The translations under genes and the position numbers were made by a program. Positions 60,976-64,000 of a stretch of DNA of 64,000 nt are shown here, piece after piece. The notes beneath the pieces are model-generated. The model had not been told where the DNA came from. It did not search any database and saw nothing but the letters and a program-made list of their open reading frames with translations. Origin of the DNA: Variovorax sp. CF079 (GTDB lineage: Bacteria; Pseudomonadota; Gammaproteobacteria; Burkholderiales; Burkholderiaceae_C); assembly GCF_900101545.1 (NCBI RefSeq), contig NZ_FMZU01000012.1, positions 1-64,000 on the forward strand, read 5' to 3'. Positions within the stretch are counted from its first letter, which is position 1; each line of letters begins with the position of its first letter.

Positions 60976-61896
60976 CTATTGACGCGGCACATCCCCCCGG
61001 CCGGGAATCCCGCGGCTGGCGAGCGCGACGCCCAGCACGGCGCTGGCCACCGCCAGGGCATCGACGGCAGTCAACCGGTCGCCGAGCCACCACCACCCGC
61101 CCAGCGCCGAGACCACGGGCGCCGGCGCGCCGAAGGCCGCCGCCCGCGCAGCGCCCAGCCGTGCGATGGTGGCCGCGAAAAACCACAGCCCCAGCAACCC
61201 GGCGAGCACGCCCTGCCACAGGGCCTGCCACAGCAGATCGCGAACCGGCGCATCGAAGAGGTGGATCTCGCTGCCGAGCCACCCGAGCCATGGCAACAGG
61301 AGCAGCGTCGACCAGGCGTTGACCAGCGCGGCGCCCTGCCATGCGCCGAGGCCGCTCTGCCGGAAAGAGAGCGTGAAGCCGGCCCACAACGCGGCGGCCA
61401 GCAGGAACATCAGATCGCCCCGCCATGCGCCGGCGTGCCCCGCCGTGCCGAACTTGCTGCCGAGCAGGGCCACGCCCAGGGCCATGCACGCGAGGCCGAG
61501 CGTGCGCCAGCGGTCGGGGCGTTCGCGCCAGAGAACCCACGCGAACACGGCGGCGAAGAGCGGCGAGGCGCCCGCCATCAGAACGCCCATGTGGGCAGTG
61601 GGCGCAAACATCGTTCTGGTCATCGCGATGAGCCCGAAGGGCAGCCCGGCGCCGATCACCATGCCGGCCAGCAACCGGCGCGGCATGCCGCGCGGCAGCA
61701 GGCCGGTGCGCAGCAGCAGCGCCAGCAACACCAGCGCGGCGATGCCGTAGCGCAGGATCGCCAGGTCGGGCGGAGCGATCGTGGTCGTCGTCGACTGGCG
61801 GGTCACGACCTGCCATGCGCCGCCGACCAGCGCGGCGGCGACGCCGGCCAGCATGCCGGTAGCGAGACGGGAAGGGTGCAACAAGGTCGGCTCCAC
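60976..61896 (-). CDS. EamA (DMT) family transporter
   Basis: The GTG at 61896 gives 306 residues with about ten membrane segments in two EamA repeats (LATGMLAGVAAALVGGAWQV and GDLMFLLAAALWAGFTLSFR mark the two halves). The family exports metabolites such as amino acids or their derivatives. The gene starts 28 bases after the end of the broken AraC regulator in the same direction, which might have been its controller. Confidence 0.9.
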   Translation of the reverse strand: MEPTLLHPSRLATGMLAGVAAALVGGAWQVVTRQSTTTTIAPPDLAILRYGIAALVLLALLLRTGLLPRGMPRRLLAGMVIGAGLPFGLIAMTRTMFAPTAHMGVLMAGASPLFAAVFAWVLWRERPDRWRTLGLACMALGVALLGSKFGTAGHAGAWRGDLMFLLAAALWAGFTLSFRQSGLGAWQGAALVNAWSTLLLLPWLGWLGSEIHLFDAPVRDLLWQALWQGVLAGLLGLWFFAATIARLGAARAAAFGAPAPVVSALGGWWWLGDRLTAVDALAVASAVLGVALASRGIPGRGDVPRQ

Positions 61897-61924
61897 AGGC
61901 AGCTGCGAAGCCGGCAGTGTCGGG

Positions 61925-62702
61925 TCAGCGAAGTGCGGGCGCTGCCAGATTCGTGCGCATTCGGCTCGGCGTGAGGCCGAAGCTGTGGCGGAACACGCCC
62001 GTGAAGTGGCTGTGGCTGGCATAGCCGAGTTCCGCGGCCAGTGCGCTCAGGTTGCGCTCGCCCTGCCGCAGCCGGTCGAGCGCCAGCGTCATCCGCAGCC
62101 GCGTGCGAAAGCCGTGCAGGCTCAGGCCGGTTTGCAGCCGGAAGCGCCGCGCCAGGTGGAATGCCGAACAGTTTGCCGCCCTGGCGATCTCCGTGAGCGT
62201 GTCGTCTCGCTGCGGCGCGGCGGCGATGTATTCGCGAGCCCGTTCGACGGCGCGGTGCGGACGCCGCATCGACGCCTCGCCGGTCGTGGGCACCAGCGCG
62301 CGCACGACGGCGGCCAGCCGTTCTTCGATATCCAGCCGCTCGAGCTGCTGCGCCGCCAGCGCCTGCGACCAGCCGGCCATCTGCAGATGCACCGCGAGCG
62401 GAAGCGGCGATCGGCCCGACGGGCCGAGGTCCTCGCCGACGATCAGCAGCGCGCTGCGCTGGTCCGCCCAGGGCCGGCAGAGGCGGTAGCGCTGCGACGG
62501 GGAGAGCCACAGAGCGGACGCCGGATCGCAAACGAATCCGTGGGCGCCGATACGGCACTCGAAGCAGGCTGATAGCGGCAGCAGCAGGCGCGGGCCGTCG
62601 ACCCCGGTAGCTGTCGCTCCACGCAGGGTCGGGCGCGGCGAGCGTCAGCTGCTGCCAGCTCAGCAAGGCACTCTCGAAAACGATGCGGCGCGAATAGGCC
62701 AT
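61925..62702 (-). pseudogene. AraC-family regulator with a frameshift
   Basis: The start MAYSRRIVFESALLSWQQLT and the following SDSYRG (from 62702) lie in one frame; from about 62602 on, the coding pattern continues in another frame: DGPRLLLPLSACFECRIGAH through to the AraC DNA-binding domain (LTEIARAANCSAFHLARRF, LSALAAELGYASHSHFTG). The span of 778 bases is one base over a multiple of three, so one base has been gained or two lost, near the CCCC run at 62602-62605. Corrected it would be about 258 residues. The second half can still be translated from the ATG at 62392 (155 residues). Either a real mutation or a sequencing error. Confidence 0.8.
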
Positions 62703-62750
62703 GGCGCCGACATTGTGGAGCGCCTTGGGCGCGCCGTGCAGCCCCGTCGG

Positions 62751-63224
62751 TCAGCGGCGCGCGCGCGCCTCGTCGCGCAGCAGCTTGATCTGGTCGTGGT
62801 TGCGCTGGGCGCCCTCGGCTTGGCGCTCGACCACCGCGCGCGCATCGGCCGGCAGGTTTTGCTTCAAGGCCTTGCGGTAGCGCGCCACGGCCGCGTCTTC
62901 GCCGCGTTCGCATTCCTCGAGCATCGAGAGTTCGCTGTTGGCGCCCACCAGGCCCTTAACATGCACCCAGCCGCGGTGCACCGCGCCGCTGGCGGTGCCG
63001 CCTTCGGCCGGCTTGCCGCCGTAGCCCAGGATCAACTGCGCCAGTTCGCTGGCCGCCTGGCCGCAGGATGCGGCGCGGTCGTTGAACAGCTGCTTCAGGC
63101 TGGCCGATTTCACTTCCTCGGCGCAGGTGCGAAAGCCGTATTCGCCGTCGCGCGCGTTCTCGACCAAGTCGTTCAGCACGTCGACCACATCGCCGGCGGC
63201 CAGAATGTCGGTGTCCATTGCCAT
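62751..63224 (-). CDS. DUF2383 / PA2169-type four-helix-bundle protein
   Basis: This 157-residue protein is a ferritin-like four-helix bundle: DVVDVLNDLVENARDGEYGF, ELAQLILGYGGKPAEGGTAS (typical of the family), RGWVHVKGLVGANSELSMLE and ALKQNLPADARAVVERQAEG. AAGGAG lies eight bases before the ATG at 63224; an ATG six bases later is also possible. Members are stress-linked proteins of unknown function. A GCGA tetraloop hairpin (CCTCC-GCGA-GGAGG, 63246-63259) lies in its leader. Confidence 0.85.
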   Translation of the reverse strand: MAMDTDILAAGDVVDVLNDLVENARDGEYGFRTCAEEVKSASLKQLFNDRAASCGQAASELAQLILGYGGKPAEGGTASGAVHRGWVHVKGLVGANSELSMLEECERGEDAAVARYRKALKQNLPADARAVVERQAEGAQRNHDQIKLLRDEARARR

Positions 63225-63300
63225 GATGAAAATACTCCTTGGTTGCCTCCGCGAGGAGGGTTGCTGGAGCTTTCATGATTGCGCCGCACCGTGCCGGGAA

Positions 63301-63318
63301 CGTCAGTGCCGCCTGACG
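63301..63318. terminator. Short hairpin between the amidohydrolase and DUF2383 genes
   Basis: CGTCAG-TGCCGC-CTGACG forms a perfect 6-bp stem with a 6-base loop, 40 bases after the amidohydrolase stop (minus strand) and 77 bases before the DUF2383 start. No T-run follows. It may end the upstream transcript. Confidence 0.4.
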
Positions 63319-63357
63319 GCGCGTGTAGGGTTTCGCCGCCGTGGGGCGGGCCGCTGT

Positions 63358-64000
63358 TCAGGCGCGCATGAGGTCGTCGAGCAGCCTGTAGTCCGGCAAG
63401 CGCGTGTCGATTGCACGTCCCGCACGCAGCACCGTGCGGTCGAACTGCGCGCGCGCGAGCATCTCGGAATAGCTGCGCGCCTTGAGGACCAGCAGGTCGG
63501 CCACAGCGCCGGCCTTCAGCACGCCGTGGGCGGTGCCCATGATCGCGGCCGGCGTCTCGGTGGCGGCGCGGATCCAGTCGGAAAGCGGATGGTCCAGGTG
63601 CAGGATCTTCACTGCCTGGGTGAAGGTGTCGAGCATGTCGTGGTCGCCGTAGGCATAGAAGGGATCGCGGCAGTTGTCGCCGGCCACCGCCACGCGCAGG
63701 CCGCGCGCCTTCATCTCGTGCAGCACCGTCACGCCGCGCCAGCGCGGCGTGCGCGCTTCCTGGCTGCGGTCCTGCAGGTACATGTTGACCGTGGGCAGGC
63801 TCACGATGTCGATGCCGGCGTCCTTGCAGGCCGCGATGGTCTCTTCGATGAACTCGTCGGTCTGCAATGCGAGTGCGGTGCAATGGCCGCACAGGATGCG
63901 GCCGGCGAAGTCCTGCGCCACCGCGGTGTGCGCGACGCGGATCAGCGCGCGCGAGCGCGGATCGGTGGATTCGTCGACGTGCAGGTCGAGGTCGAGCCCG
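63358..64000 (-). CDS. Cytosine-deaminase-like amidohydrolase (5' end cut by window edge)
   Basis: Only the C-terminal part (about 213 residues) lies in the window; the frame runs off the right edge without a start. LDLHVDESTDP, RILCGHCTALALQ and the aspartate in RVAVAGDNCRDPF are the metal-binding and catalytic features of the cytosine deaminase/CodA group of the amidohydrolase superfamily, and the C-terminus (KAGAVADLLVLKARSYSEML) is the usual end. Substrate could be cytosine or another cyclic amidine; neighbours do not help. An ATG is not needed at 63921, where the frame is simply read through. Confidence 0.88.
   Translation of the reverse strand, partial: GLDLDLHVDESTDPRSRALIRVAHTAVAQDFAGRILCGHCTALALQTDEFIEETIAACKDAGIDIVSLPTVNMYLQDRSQEARTPRWRGVTVLHEMKARGLRVAVAGDNCRDPFYAYGDHDMLDTFTQAVKILHLDHPLSDWIRAATETPAAIMGTAHGVLKAGAVADLLVLKARSYSEMLARAQFDRTVLRAGRAIDTRLPDYRLLDDLMRA

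Noticed and set aside
1..64000. Search for CRISPR arrays, insertion sequences, phage or conjugation genes
   Set aside because: No regularly spaced repeats, transposase or integrase motifs, or terminal inverted repeats with target duplications were found by eye.

Overview
The window is about 67 to 68 percent GC, densely coding, and looks like chromosome from a Burkholderiales bacterium of the Comamonadaceae (Variovorax-like). Evidence for this is the gram-negative porin of the Burkholderiales type, a Bug-family solute-binding protein without its membrane partners, many LacI and LysR regulators, Ku/LigD, and a large stock of transporters for organic acids, sugars and amino acids. This assignment is inference from gene content, not a database match. 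I saw no rRNA, tRNA, CRISPR array, insertion sequence or phage gene.

Region 1 (1-9500) is about the cell envelope. It holds the start of a BamA-type assembly protein (minus strand, runs off the left edge), a PilQ-like secretin without pilMNOP, a porin, a degenerate TolC/NodT-like lipoprotein, a NERD-domain protein, and a BaeSR-like two-component system with one sensor kinase between two paralogous response regulators, followed by a proline-rich lipoprotein. A similar sequence box containing TTTCTCC lies before four of these transcription units and suggests a shared envelope-stress regulon.

Region 2 (9501-15464) is a TRAP transporter operon (binding protein, fused DctQM permease) with a LacI regulator, a D-2-hydroxyacid dehydrogenase and a LigI-like amidohydrolase. 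Three 13-bp tandem repeats sit in its promoter region. Region 3 (15465-26498) holds Ku and LigD (end joining), a transglutaminase-like protein, a large C-terminally extended catalase, a LysR regulator divergent from a DoxX/FMN reductase/pirin operon, and an HtrA-like protease. Two small hypothetical genes follow.

Region 4 (27190-32391, minus strand) is a D-glucarate operon: LacI regulator, Bug binding protein, gudD, garL, garR, with three copies of a GATAGCGCTACC-type operator. Region 5 (32419-41827) is a divergent sugar or polyol locus: a LacI regulator and a DhaK on the minus strand, and on the plus strand an ABC transporter (binding protein, two permeases, a 56-residue membrane protein, two ATPases) followed by DhaL and a second DhaK. 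A perfect 13-bp inverted repeat flanks the divergent promoter.

Region 6 (42599-60527) is the most interesting part. It appears to encode a complete route from lysine to 2-oxoglutarate: a lysine 6-dehydrogenase-like enzyme, an ALDH7 (AmaB/antiquitin-type) semialdehyde dehydrogenase, an aminoadipate-type aminotransferase, the 2-oxoadipate dioxygenase/decarboxylase HglS (DUF1338), and a D-2-hydroxyglutarate dehydrogenase-like flavoprotein. With these come a polar amino acid ABC transporter, an extra binding protein, an enolase-superfamily enzyme, an Asp/Glu-type racemase, a D-amino-acid-dehydrogenase-like flavoprotein with a decayed partial copy beside it, an acetolactate-synthase-like ThDP enzyme of unknown role, and LysR and Lrp regulators.

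Region 7 (60581-64000) has a small hypothetical gene, an EamA transporter, an AraC regulator broken by a frameshift, a DUF2383 (PA2169-type) four-helix protein and the 3' part of a cytosine-deaminase-like amidohydrolase cut by the right edge.
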